A DNA stretch of 64,000 nt from JAAZHD01 sp012510895 (GTDB lineage Bacteria; Bacillota; Clostridia; Caldicoprobacterales; DTU083), in NCBI GenBank assembly GCA_050951465.1, contig JBMNJC010000026.1, positions 1 to 64,000 of the forward strand, written 5' to 3'. A program made the position numbers and the translations under genes. Below are positions 8,404-17,635 of this stretch, one piece after another. The notes below the pieces were generated by a model. The model saw only the letters and a list, made by a program, of their open reading frames with translations. It searched no databases and was not told the DNA's origin. Each line of letters opens with the position of its first letter. Position 1 is the first letter of the stretch.

Positions 8404-9393
8404 TTACTTGCTCATATCAGCTTTAAGTACTTCATCCCCTGATTCGAGGATTCGATTATATAAGAGAGATGCAACGGCCACGTCAAGACAGCCCATGCCG
8501 ACTAACTGGGCACAAATGCGGTCAGTGCCTTTCCTTCTTCCCTGCCGGCTTTTGCCTGCAAGCATATAAGGAACTACTATATCGAAGCTTTCAATTGTAA
8601 GCTCACCGGATTCGCCAAGCTCTTTGAAATTCCCCCGGTGAAGTGCCTGCTCAGGATGGTCGACTGCTAGCAAATCAGCATTGCGAATCAGGTCATAATC
8701 CGTTTCCCTGAATGAACCCATGGTCATTACCAGGGTGCCCGGGTCAACCCATGCATCTTTGACTAAAGTATCATTTGCAGTTGTTGCAGTAATAATAATA
8801 TCGCTGCCCCGGCAGGCTGTTTCCCTGTTTTCAAAAGGAACAACTTTGAAAGGAAAGTCCACAAAACGGGACATGAAAGTTTCAATTGCTTTTTTGCTTA
8901 TGTCACAGATGCGTACCTCTTTAATATCAAGCACCTTGCTCATGCATAAAAGACTGGTATAACCCTGCTGCCCTGCGCCAATGATTGTTATAATATCCGT
9001 TTTTGCTGCAAGAAGCCTGGCCATGATCGCAGGCTGTGCCCCTGTACGCATATCGGAAATCCAATCGCCGTTAATAACTGCCCTAAGCAAACCTGTTTCG
9101 GGAGAGATAAGGACCAGGCTGGCTTTTATATATGGCAGGCCGAGGGCGTGATTCCCTGCGAAACCGCCTACTATCTTAATACCTGCAGTTTTAAGCGGGG
9201 CTATATAACACGGCATTGTATTAAACCAGCCGTCAACCCCGGCGGACGACATGTCAGTTGTAATTTTCGGAGGCATTATAATTCTGCCTTCACCGTACCA
9301 CTTCCAGGTCTTTTCAACGGTATCAATAACATCTTGGACTGACAGGTGTTTCCTGACCGTTTCACTTCCTATGATAAGTGCATTTTCTTCCAT
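8404..9393 (-). CDS. Ornithine cyclodeaminase / mu-crystallin family protein
   Basis: The start at 9393 (329 residues) is preferred since GGAGG sits 8 nt before it; an upstream in-frame ATG at 9408 overlaps that site. The family Rossmann loop reads IIGAGQQGY, preceded by the substrate-side blocks GLPYIKASL, TGLLRAVINGDWISDMRTGA. Members include ornithine cyclodeaminase, alanine dehydrogenase and 2,3-diaminopropionate-linked dehydrogenases, all NAD(P)-dependent on amino or imino acids. It is the first gene after the operator-promoter at 9666-9695, followed by the sugar kinase. A role in handling an imine or amino acid released in the pathway is inference. Confidence 0.82.
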   Translation of the reverse strand: MEENALIIGSETVRKHLSVQDVIDTVEKTWKWYGEGRIIMPPKITTDMSSAGVDGWFNTMPCYIAPLKTAGIKIVGGFAGNHALGLPYIKASLVLISPETGLLRAVINGDWISDMRTGAQPAIMARLLAAKTDIITIIGAGQQGYTSLLCMSKVLDIKEVRICDISKKAIETFMSRFVDFPFKVVPFENRETACRGSDIIITATTANDTLVKDAWVDPGTLVMTMGSFRETDYDLIRNADLLAVDHPEQALHRGNFKELGESGELTIESFDIVVPYMLAGKSRQGRRKGTDRICAQLVGMGCLDVAVASLLYNRILESGDEVLKADMSK

Positions 9394-9408
9394 TTTAACA
9401 TCCTCCAT

Positions 9409-9749
9409 TCCTATGAAGACGTAAACCGATATTTAGACTGGAGTACCATGAAACACAAAAATTCCCGCGGAAGCAAATATGGATGCTTATACTTTATACT
9501 TTGGTGTATTGTGTTAATTGAGTACAGTATATGAGCCTTTTTATGCGATATATGCTTTTTTTCTGTAAATGGAGCAAATCCAGTGAAGTAAAATCTGTAT
9601 GCGTTTAATCCAAGTTATGCCTTAAGGTGAAAATAAAAAATCGCTGTTGCGTTATCGTTAACACAAGTATATACCTGAAATTTAACGCTTGTCAACAGCA
9701 ATTTTATTCATTTTGTGTATATTTATAAGTATGGACTAATCAGAAGTTA
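9409..9749 (-). promoter_or_regulatory. 341-bp intergenic regulatory region upstream of the cyclodeaminase-kinase genes
   Basis: No gene is seen here. The right part holds the second operator-promoter (9648-9695). From that start the leader to the cyclodeaminase gene would be about 270 nt. The CTACTGTTGT-type repeats of the other leader are not found. A half-site-like TTGTGTTAATTGA occurs near 9508 on the plus strand, but without a partner. Confidence 0.6.
9648..9695 (-). promoter_or_regulatory. Second sigma-A promoter with the same overlapping operator
   Basis: On the minus strand TTGACA (9690-9695), an 18-bp spacer and TATACT (9666-9671) are followed directly by the operator at 9648-9665. 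The 26 bp at 9648-9673 differ from 6828-6853 only at one base near the centre of the palindrome, whereas the spacers differ fully. Conservation limited to operator plus -10 argues for selection by a shared repressor rather than for recent duplication. Confidence 0.85.
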
Positions 9750-11192
9750 TCAAACCGGCGGTGGGAAATGATAGCCCCTTTGGCCTGAAAGATTAAAATC
9801 AGGCGCAAAAACTGCTTCCTTATTCGGCAGTCCTGTCAATACGCCGTTTACTGCCCATTTTTCATCGCCCTTATATAGATTGGAAATCAGGAAGTCTGTC
9901 AGCCTTGCCCTGATGCGGCTGAATTCTTCCAGCTCGGCAATATTATGAAGCTCTAAAGGATCTGCTTCCAGATCAAAGAGCTGGACATAATTGCCTGTCG
10001 GATAATAAATCAGCTTATATCTGCCGTCATGAACCATCCTGGTTGCTAAATCACCTTCACCAATCTCCCCGTACAGCATTTCTCTTTTTTCGGACGAGAA
10101 GGCCGAGATACCGTCAACTGTGTCAGGTATGTCGATATTGCAAAGATCAAGCAAGGTAGGCATTACGTCTGCCAGGCAGACAAGCCTGTCATCGACCGTA
10201 CCGCTGTATTCCGCCAGGGGCATGCCTGAGATTATGAGGGGTATATTGGCAGAGCTTTCATAAAATACTCTTTTTGCAACCATGCCATGATTTCCGAGCA
10301 TATCTCCATGGTCTGCCGTAAACAGTATTATAGTATTGTCAAGCAGTCCTTCTTCCCTCAAAGTGCCTATCAGAACCCTGATCTGATGATCGATATGGGT
10401 ACACTGTGCATAAAAGGCCTTTCTTGCATCCAGAATGTCCCTTTCAGAATATATGGCATCTCCTTTAAGTCTCAGGGCCTGCATGGGATAAACCGGATCG
10501 TCGGCCCAGTCGCCGTAATAGGGCCCATCAATCTCTTCATTCTGATACATGTCCAGATAGCACTGAAGGGGCACAAGCGGGGGATGAGGGTGGCAATATG
10601 ATATGCAGTAAAAGGCAGGTCTTGTTGGATCTTTTCTTTTGATCATTCTGGCCATTTCTTTTGAAGCCCAATTAGTGGCATGACACTCCTCAGGCAGATG
10701 CCAGGGGCGAGCATAGTATGTATTATTCCCCATGCCGTGGAGGAACTCTTTGCCGGCATAACCCTGCTCAGCCAGCCAGATTTGATAGTCGTCAACCACC
10801 CCGAACTGATATCTCCCTTCTTCTGCAAGAATCACATCATCAAAACCTATGCGATTCCGCTGAGGATACACATGAAGCTTGCCGACGGCATATGCCTGGT
10901 AACCGGCGTCTCTGAAGGTTTGGGCCAGTGTCGGCACATCAGGCATGGGCATTGTTGCTGAATATACTCTGTCACCATGAGTTCTTGGTGTTGTTCCTGT
11001 CATAAGAGATCTTCGGGCGGGAATGCATACCGGACATTCTGAATAGCAGTTGGTAAACCTGACACCGTTCCTGCTTAAGGCATCAAGGGTAGGCGTTCTG
11101 ATGACTTTATGCCCTGCAGCACCCAGCAAAGCCGCTGACCAATGATCAACTACAATCATTAAAACATTAGGTCTGGAATTATTGCTCATCAT
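9750..11192 (-). CDS. Cys-type sulfatase without signal peptide
   Basis: The 480-residue protein has the alkaline-phosphatase-like sulfatase fold: VVDHW near the N terminus (metal Asp16), CIPARRSLMTG at residues 56-66 (the C-x-P-A-R site whose Cys56 is converted to formylglycine) and FTADHGDMLGNHG further on (second metal site). There is no signal peptide, so it acts inside the cell on an imported sulfate ester. Anaerobes activate this Cys type with the radical-SAM enzyme anSME, which is not in the window. It is 31 bp behind the MFS gene, so the two are probably co-transcribed. Start at the first or second ATG behind AGGAGG. Confidence 0.9.
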   Translation of the reverse strand: MMSNNSRPNVLMIVVDHWSAALLGAAGHKVIRTPTLDALSRNGVRFTNCYSECPVCIPARRSLMTGTTPRTHGDRVYSATMPMPDVPTLAQTFRDAGYQAYAVGKLHVYPQRNRIGFDDVILAEEGRYQFGVVDDYQIWLAEQGYAGKEFLHGMGNNTYYARPWHLPEECHATNWASKEMARMIKRKDPTRPAFYCISYCHPHPPLVPLQCYLDMYQNEEIDGPYYGDWADDPVYPMQALRLKGDAIYSERDILDARKAFYAQCTHIDHQIRVLIGTLREEGLLDNTIILFTADHGDMLGNHGMVAKRVFYESSANIPLIISGMPLAEYSGTVDDRLVCLADVMPTLLDLCNIDIPDTVDGISAFSSEKREMLYGEIGEGDLATRMVHDGRYKLIYYPTGNYVQLFDLEADPLELHNIAELEEFSRIRARLTDFLISNLYKGDEKWAVNGVLTGLPNKEAVFAPDFNLSGQRGYHFPPPV

Positions 11193-11223
11193 TAAACCTC
11201 CTGCCGGAATTTTTGAAAAAAGC

Positions 11224-12441
11224 CTATTTCTGTATAGATGACAATTCAGTATTAAAGAATACCCTCCGTTTTGACAGAAGCAGATTAACCAGGCACAAGA
11301 TCACTAAAAAAAGCAAGGGGATGAACAAGGTCCTCATACCGGATGCAATGCCGCCTGCTTCCGCCCTGTATCCTATAATATAAGGCACAAGGGAGGCGCC
11401 GAGGGCGCCCCAGGAAAACATTAAGCCGCCGGCTGTACCGGATCCTTGTATAAGATAATCTGCATTGGCAACTGTATTTGGATAAATGCCTGCAAAGGAC
11501 AGACCAAGGCCAATGACGGATATAAACACCATTGCCGGGCTGCCGGCTAGGGTCAGAAGGATAAAGAAGAAGAGAGAGGCCGCTCCTCCTGCCAGAAGCA
11601 GAATTTCCTTGGATAAATGCCTTGACAGCCATGCACTGCTGAGTCGGCCTGCTATTACCGCCAGCCATGTAAGCGACAGTATTCTTTGAGCAAAAAGTTC
11701 ATCTGCAATGCCGGTATCAAGAAGGTAAGTTGTCAGCCAACCGTTTACAGAGTTTTCAGAACCTACATAGGAAAAGAGAAGCAACATAAAGACATAGAAC
11801 CGGATGTCCCGCAAAAAGCTAAGGGAAATTCTGCTTTTGGGGCCGGATATGCTGCCGTCCGTCATGTCACTCTCCTCCGTCGGCCCGGGCATGTCCATCC
11901 TGAGAAAAACATAGGCCAGAAGCAAGGAAAGCACGGCCATAATTCCCATTGCTGTCTTCCAGCCCAGGCCCAGGCTGATGACCAGACTTACAAGGAAGGG
12001 GCCTGAAACGGCCCCCACTGCAAAGAACATGTGCAGAACGTTCAGGATGCCCGCATGTCCCTTAGTTCTCTCGCTGACTATAACATTTACAAGGTTATTG
12101 ATAATGCCCCAGCCGAATCCGGATATGATAAGAAATATGTATAAAAGGGCGGTTGACGGAATAAAAGCTATACCTCCATACCCTATGACATATGTAAGCG
12201 TACCAAAAATAAGAACGGAACGCCTGCCCGTATATGAGGAAATTATTCCGCCCAGCACGGCTGCCGTCAGATTGCCTGCAGCCTGCAGCATCAAAAGGGT
12301 GCCCCCCTGATCATAACTCAGCTGATAGTCCTTAAGCAGATAGGGCATAACTGCGCCCAGCATAAGAACCAGGGCACCGGTTAAAAAGAAGGAATAAAAG
12401 TTACCCAAAAGAAACAATAATGTTTTTCTGTCCTTTAACAA
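11224..12441 (-). CDS. MFS transporter, probable importer for the catabolic locus
   Basis: A 405-residue hydrophobic protein with about 12 predicted membrane segments and an MFS loop 2-3 signature (SSYTGRRSVLIFGT). It resembles the FucP-like or general sugar MFS groups; I cannot say which. The start is TTG at 12441 behind AGGTG. The tight link with the sulfatase suggests it carries the sulfated compound or its product. Direction and substrate are inferred from context only. Confidence 0.85.
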   Translation of the reverse strand: MLKDRKTLLFLLGNFYSFFLTGALVLMLGAVMPYLLKDYQLSYDQGGTLLMLQAAGNLTAAVLGGIISSYTGRRSVLIFGTLTYVIGYGGIAFIPSTALLYIFLIISGFGWGIINNLVNVIVSERTKGHAGILNVLHMFFAVGAVSGPFLVSLVISLGLGWKTAMGIMAVLSLLLAYVFLRMDMPGPTEESDMTDGSISGPKSRISLSFLRDIRFYVFMLLLFSYVGSENSVNGWLTTYLLDTGIADELFAQRILSLTWLAVIAGRLSSAWLSRHLSKEILLLAGGAASLFFFILLTLAGSPAMVFISVIGLGLSFAGIYPNTVANADYLIQGSGTAGGLMFSWGALGASLVPYIIGYRAEAGGIASGMRTLFIPLLFLVILCLVNLLLSKRRVFFNTELSSIQK

Positions 12442-12485
12442 ATTCGCACCTGCTTATCATATTTTTTCGGTTATTCATTTATCAT

Positions 12486-12947
12486 TTATTTGGAAAACTT
12501 ATTTGCAATACAGGAAGATGCATAGGAATCGGGCTTGGTTGTACATTCAAAACCGCATGATCTGACCCAACCCACTATTTCAGGTATAACTTTGGAAGAC
12601 GGACCTCCTTCACCTGCATCCACATGTATGTCAATATCAAAGTCCAAATTTTCATTCTTGAGCTTTTCGGATAATTTATAAGCCATTTCCAGGCTTACAC
12701 TGGTTTCATATATGATCTTCTGCCTGAGATTTGTCATCTTTTTGACCCTTTTGCAGTCGTAAAAGAAAATTCCACCCTTGCCTACTCTCCATACGGCAAC
12801 AACCATCACCATTTTTGTGAAATCAAAATTCTGGGAGTCGGTACCTACTGTAATATGATAGAAACGGCTGCTGTCTTCCAGGATATAGTTCTTTATTATT
12901 CTAAACATCTCTTCCTGACTGACTTCTCCATAAGTAATGCTCCTCAT
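12486..12947 (-). CDS. RNase H-like YkuK/DUF458 family protein
   Basis: The start at 12947 (153 residues, MRSITYGEVS) has GGGAGG 5-6 nt upstream; a longer reading frame to 13031 lacks a site and would run into the ABC gene. The protein carries the DUF458 features: HITVGTDSQNF (first acidic residue), a central FFYDCKRV block, and DIHVDAGEGGPS with a further Asp. The family has an RNase H-like fold; in Bacillus subtilis the homologue is YkuK, with unclear function. It seems unrelated to the catabolic genes to its left. Confidence 0.8.
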   Translation of the reverse strand: MRSITYGEVSQEEMFRIIKNYILEDSSRFYHITVGTDSQNFDFTKMVMVVAVWRVGKGGIFFYDCKRVKKMTNLRQKIIYETSVSLEMAYKLSEKLKNENLDFDIDIHVDAGEGGPSSKVIPEIVGWVRSCGFECTTKPDSYASSCIANKFSK

Positions 12948-13023
12948 ATAGCCCTCCCGAATTATTATGCCTTTTTTGTTATTATATACGATTGAGCTGT
13001 ATGATTCCACAAAAAGCCTTTGT

Positions 13024-14820
13024 TTAAACAAGGCCCATTTGGGTTTTGTACATCAAAGCATAGTCCCCGTTTTGACGCATCAACTGTTCATGGCTGCCCA
13101 TTTCAGCAATGCGGCCGTCCTTAATCAGAACAATCAGATCAGAATCCCGGATGGTGGACAGCCTGTGGGCAATTATGAATGAAGTTCTGCCTTCAGTAAT
13201 GGTCAGCATTGCCTTTCTGATATGCTGTTCTGTTACCGTATCCACTGAACTGGTGGCCTCATCCAATATCATAATGGGCGCATCCATGAGAACCGCCCTA
13301 GCAATGGACAGAAGCTGCCTTTCCCCCTGGCTCAGCTCTGCCCCGCCCTGGGTAAGAACTGTGTCATACCCCTGGGGCAGTCTTCTTATAAATGAGTCTG
13401 CGCCTGAAATTACTGCCGCTTTTTTGATTTTTTCAAAAGGAATGTCTGACCTTCCATAACTGATATTCTCCCTTATGCTTACGCCGAAGAGGGAGGTATC
13501 CTGGAGCACCACGCCGAAGGCTTCTCTTAAATCCCTCATCCGGTATTGGCGAAGATCATGGCCGTCAAGGAGAATAGCCCCTTCATCAACATCGTAGAAT
13601 CGGGTCAGAAGATTTATAAGGGTTGTCTTGCCTGCGCCTGTGGGGCCTACAACCGCCACCCTGGTGCCTGCCGGAATATGCAGGCCTATATTGTTAAGCA
13701 CTGTCTGTCCGGGCAGATAACCAAAGGTAACATTTTGGAATATTATCTCCCCCCTGGGACGGGTCAGTTCTACCGGATCAGGCACATCTTCAGGCTCCGG
13801 TTCTTCATCCAGGATTTCGAATATCCGCTCAGCTCCGGCCACTGCTGTCAGAAAAGTATTGTATATATTGGCAATATTGACGAATGGTCTGGAAAACTGT
13901 CTGGAATACAAAAGGAAACTGGTTATGGTCCCAACGGCAAGGCTTCCTTTTGAGGCCATGATGCCGCTGGCAATAGCTATAAGTACATAGTTCAGGTTGT
14001 TTATAACATTCGTTATCGGCATCAGGTAGCCTGACCAGATCTGGGCCTTTACGGCAACCTCACAATAGCGGTCATTGTTTTCAATAAACTCTTCAATCAT
14101 AGCTTCTTCCTGACTAAAGGCCTTAACCATGGTGAGGCCTGAGATGCTTTCTTCAACATGACCGTTCAGCCTGCCCAGAATCTGCTGCTGCTGACGAAAG
14201 AGCTTACGGGTATGTCTTGTTATGGTTTTGGTCAACAGGTATATAAGCACTACCGAAAGCATTGAAACGGCAGTCAGAAGCAAGTTCATTAAAACCATTA
14301 CAATAAATACACCTGTAATAGTGAAGGCATACATTATAAGCTGAGTAAGAGACCCGGATATAGTGTTGCTGATATTGTCCACGTCATTGGTTAAGCGGCT
14401 CATGAGCTCTCCGTGCTGCCTTTTGTCAAAAAAACCAAGGGGCAGGGTCTTCATGTAATTAAAAAGATTGGTTCGTATCTGATAAACCATCCGCTGACCT
14501 GCTGCAGCCATAAGATACTGCTGCAGGAAGTGTACAAGCCAGTCGCCCAGATAAGCAGCGGTAAGCAGCCACAGCATCAGGGCAGCAGGGCTTCTTTCAT
14601 CAATCAGACTGACTGTCTTCCCTATAAGATAAGGCCCAAGTACCGCTGAGCCGGATGCCAGGCCGGAAAGCAATAAGATCCAGCCAAGGCCTTTCCGGCT
14701 TCCTTTGGTCATCTGCCACAGACGGGACAGGGTTCTCTTTATGTCTTTCGGCTTCTCAATAGGCATGCCCCTCCGCATGCGGCCGCCCATAACCGGAGGC
14801 GGAGCAGTAACCCTACTCAT
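13024..14820 (-). CDS. ABC exporter half-transporter, catalytic subunit of a heterodimer
   Basis: The start at ATG 14820 (598 residues) overlaps the end of the upstream ABC gene by 8 nt, a sign of translational coupling. After a basic N-terminal tail there are about six membrane segments, then an NBD with Walker A GPTGAGKTT, signature LSQGERQ, Walker B IMILDEATSS with the catalytic Glu, and switch His in IIAHRLST. Its partner at 14813-16558 has the degenerate site. Such pairs (BmrCD, LmrCD, TM287/288) export drugs, lipids or peptides. The substrate is unknown. Confidence 0.9.
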   Translation of the reverse strand: MSRVTAPPPVMGGRMRRGMPIEKPKDIKRTLSRLWQMTKGSRKGLGWILLLSGLASGSAVLGPYLIGKTVSLIDERSPAALMLWLLTAAYLGDWLVHFLQQYLMAAAGQRMVYQIRTNLFNYMKTLPLGFFDKRQHGELMSRLTNDVDNISNTISGSLTQLIMYAFTITGVFIVMVLMNLLLTAVSMLSVVLIYLLTKTITRHTRKLFRQQQQILGRLNGHVEESISGLTMVKAFSQEEAMIEEFIENNDRYCEVAVKAQIWSGYLMPITNVINNLNYVLIAIASGIMASKGSLAVGTITSFLLYSRQFSRPFVNIANIYNTFLTAVAGAERIFEILDEEPEPEDVPDPVELTRPRGEIIFQNVTFGYLPGQTVLNNIGLHIPAGTRVAVVGPTGAGKTTLINLLTRFYDVDEGAILLDGHDLRQYRMRDLREAFGVVLQDTSLFGVSIRENISYGRSDIPFEKIKKAAVISGADSFIRRLPQGYDTVLTQGGAELSQGERQLLSIARAVLMDAPIMILDEATSSVDTVTEQHIRKAMLTITEGRTSFIIAHRLSTIRDSDLIVLIKDGRIAEMGSHEQLMRQNGDYALMYKTQMGLV

Positions 14821-16558
14821 AGACCGCACCTGCCTTTCCTGCATAAGTTCTGTCTTTCCATCCCTGACCGATCTGGGAATTATATATGGCCTGATAGGCA
14901 GAGCAGCCTGCAAGAAGTTCTTCATGGGTGCCGAACCCCTGTACTTTACCGTCTTCCAGGCATAAAATCCTGTCTGCCTTCATAACAGTGGAAATTCTCT
15001 GGCTGATTAAAAGCACGGTCATATCCGTCATTTCCCTTTGAAGGCCCTGGAGCACATTAGCTTCCGTGGTGGCATCCAGGGCGCTGGTGCAGTCATCGAG
15101 TATCAAGATTTTAGGTTTGCGAAGAAGTGCCCTCGCTATAGAAAGCCGCTGTTTCTGACCTCCCGACAGGTTGACGCCCTCCTGGCCGAGAAGGGTATCA
15201 TACCCGTATTCTGTTTCAGCAATGAATTCTGCTGCACAGGCAATTTCCGCCGCCCTTTGAATATCTTCCATAGCTGCCTCCTCATCCCCCCACCGCAGGT
15301 TGTCGGCTATGGTGCCGGTGAAGAGAAGAGCCTTCTGCGGGGCAACGGCAATCTGTTTTCTGAGTATGTTCATATCAATGAGCCTTATGTCCATCCCGTC
15401 TATAAGAATGCGGCCTTCAGTTGCATCATAAAAACGGGGCACCAGGTTCACCAGGGTGGATTTTCCGGAGCCGGTTGGGCCGATGATGCCGATGGCTTCC
15501 CCTGCATGTGCTTGAAAACTTATGTTTTCCAGGGCTGGAGCGGCTGAACCGGCATAGGTGAATGAAACATTGTCGAATACAATATTGCCCCTTATTTCCA
15601 ATTCTCCGTGGTGATTTATCTGGGCAGGCTCTTCCTGAAGCACCTCTTCCACCCGTCTGGATGAGGCAAGAGCCCGGACAGCGGAATTCAAAATATGAGA
15701 TACCATCCCCAGTGCAAAAAGCACCTGGGTCATATAATTAATAGATGCCATAAGCCGGCCTATCTCTGCAGGAGGCTGTATGGTTGAAATCCACAGGAGG
15801 GCTACAATGCCTGCGTTAACAGTCAGATTGATTAAGGGGCCGAATACGGCCATGACCCGCATGGCAGACACGCCTGCTGCAGCCAAACCTTCCGCTGCCT
15901 GGCGGAACTTCTCTTCTTCCTCTTCTTCTGCCCGGAAGGCTTTTACCACCCGTATAGCAGAAAGAAATTCCCTGCTTACCTGATTTAAACGATCCAGTCT
16001 TTTCTGCATCCTGTGAAATCTTGGATATCCAAGCCTCATATTGCCTGCAATCAGAAACCCGGATATGATTAAAATAACCACAATCATAGGAATCAGCCCG
16101 GGGGTCCGCCAGATAATAAGGATCAGAGCTCCCAGGCAGGTTACCGGCGCCTTCAACATTATACGCATGGTACCGTTGATGAACATTTGTATCTGGGTTA
16201 CATCATTTGTAATTCTGGTTATGATGGAGGATGGCTGCAATCGGTCTATGTTCTCAAAGGAAAGGGTCTGGATCTTCTTATATATGTCCAGCCTCATTTC
16301 CTTCCCTATCTGCTGGGAAGTTTTAGTGGCATATATATTGCGCATCACTGCACCCAGGGCCCCCATAGCGGCAATTGCGAGCATTATTGCTCCGTATTCC
16401 AGAATCTTGCCTGTATCTTTGGCTTTGACGCCGTTATCCACAATAAATGACATATATGTAGGCTGCAGCAAGTCGGCGGCAGTTTCCATGCTTAAGAAAA
16501 GCAAAGCCGTCAAAAACTTGCCGATGTGTCTGCGAATATAGGATAGCATCAGTTTCAT
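14813..16558 (-). CDS. ABC exporter half-transporter, degenerate subunit of a heterodimer
   Basis: A 581-residue protein with six N-terminal membrane segments and an NBD: Walker A GPTGSGKST, signature LSGGQKQ, Walker B ILILDDCTSALD. The catalytic Glu after Walker B is Asp, and the switch His is Gln (LLISQRIST). These two changes mark the non-catalytic site of heterodimeric exporters. It precedes and overlaps its partner by 8 nt, so both form one functional unit in the membrane. Confidence 0.9.
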   Translation of the reverse strand: MKLMLSYIRRHIGKFLTALLFLSMETAADLLQPTYMSFIVDNGVKAKDTGKILEYGAIMLAIAAMGALGAVMRNIYATKTSQQIGKEMRLDIYKKIQTLSFENIDRLQPSSIITRITNDVTQIQMFINGTMRIMLKAPVTCLGALILIIWRTPGLIPMIVVILIISGFLIAGNMRLGYPRFHRMQKRLDRLNQVSREFLSAIRVVKAFRAEEEEEEKFRQAAEGLAAAGVSAMRVMAVFGPLINLTVNAGIVALLWISTIQPPAEIGRLMASINYMTQVLFALGMVSHILNSAVRALASSRRVEEVLQEEPAQINHHGELEIRGNIVFDNVSFTYAGSAAPALENISFQAHAGEAIGIIGPTGSGKSTLVNLVPRFYDATEGRILIDGMDIRLIDMNILRKQIAVAPQKALLFTGTIADNLRWGDEEAAMEDIQRAAEIACAAEFIAETEYGYDTLLGQEGVNLSGGQKQRLSIARALLRKPKILILDDCTSALDATTEANVLQGLQREMTDMTVLLISQRISTVMKADRILCLEDGKVQGFGTHEELLAGCSAYQAIYNSQIGQGWKDRTYAGKAGAVYE

Positions 16559-16615
16559 TAACTTATATACTCCCTTTCACATTCAGACGTGAATGCAAAA
16601 ACCCGTGCCAAGCGT

Positions 16616-17599
16616 TTATCTTATTCTATCGTCCCACATGTCAGTTTTCCCGCCCAAAACTTCCTTAAGCTGCTGGGTTGCTTCATTTAGTTTTTCAATT
16701 ATGTCTGAAGTCAATTTCAATTCTGCTGCTTTTGCATTCTGGATAACCTGCTCCGGTTTCCGTCCTCCTGCCAGGACCGATGTAACCCCTTCCTGATGCA
16801 GGAGCCAGGCAAGAGACAAATCCGCCATGGGAACCTGCAAATCATCGGCAATTTCTCTTATCCTGTCAATTGCCTCAAAGGTTTCCTTTTCACAACCCTC
16901 TCCTACGTGACGGGTTTGAGGTCTGTTTTTCGAGAAATGCCATGTCCTTGCTCTGCCGTCCGGAACATCATCGGCTGTTTGGAATTTTCCGGTCAGAAGT
17001 CCCTGTGCTATAGGGCTGTAGCAAAGAATGCCTATATTGTATTCCACGCAAATATCCTTAATCTTATACTCTATTCCGCGCCACAGGAGGTTGTATGCCA
17101 TCTGATTGGTTTCAATCGGAGTAATTTTTAACAGTTCTGTAAGATCCTTCTCGCCGAAATTGCATACGCCGAATCCCCTGATCTTACCCTGTTCCTTCAG
17201 TCTTATCATGCTTTCCATGGTTTCCTCAAAGGGAACAGACCTGCTGGGCCAGTGAATCTGGTACAGATCTATATAATCGGTTCTAAGCCTTTTAAGGCTT
17301 TCCTCGCATGCTTTTATAATCCCTTCTTTAGTCATGTTAGAACCTGAAACTTTAGTGGCAATTATGACATCCTGTCTTTTGCCTTCAAGGGTTTTGCCCA
17401 ATATTTCTTCTGAATAACCGTTTCCGTATCCTTCTGCAGTATCAAAAAAATTAATGCCTTCATCCAAAGCGGCGTGTATGGTTGCAACGGAATCAGCATC
17501 ATCCTGATCGCCCCAGGTGCCGCCGCCTGCAAAGGCCCAGCATCCCAGTGCAACTACTGAAACTTCCATGTCTGTACTTCCAAGCTTTTTATATTTCAT
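16616..17599 (-). CDS. Aldo/keto reductase
   Basis: A 327-residue TIM-barrel oxidoreductase with the full catalytic tetrad: Asp53 and Tyr58 (FFDTAEGYG), Lys83 (ATKV) and His116 (YQIHWP). The C-terminal SVLAGGRKPEQV block is the NADP-binding segment. It is of the YajO/IolS/potassium-channel-beta-like group. The neighbours are ABC transporters, so context does not hint at a substrate. Confidence 0.88.
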   Translation of the reverse strand: MKYKKLGSTDMEVSVVALGCWAFAGGGTWGDQDDADSVATIHAALDEGINFFDTAEGYGNGYSEEILGKTLEGKRQDVIIATKVSGSNMTKEGIIKACEESLKRLRTDYIDLYQIHWPSRSVPFEETMESMIRLKEQGKIRGFGVCNFGEKDLTELLKITPIETNQMAYNLLWRGIEYKIKDICVEYNIGILCYSPIAQGLLTGKFQTADDVPDGRARTWHFSKNRPQTRHVGEGCEKETFEAIDRIREIADDLQVPMADLSLAWLLHQEGVTSVLAGGRKPEQVIQNAKAAELKLTSDIIEKLNEATQQLKEVLGGKTDMWDDRIR

Positions 17600-17635
17600 A
17601 TTCCTATCACCTCAAAATAAATATATTTAACACGT

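Noticed and set aside
12948..13031. Longer N terminus for the YkuK-like protein
   Set aside because: The upstream codons have no ribosome site and overlap the ABC gene, while GGGAGG stands right before ATG 12947.
13024..16558. Two overlapping ABC genes as a possible split or duplicated gene
   Set aside because: Both halves have complete TM and NBD parts, and the degenerate/canonical site split is normal for heterodimeric exporters.
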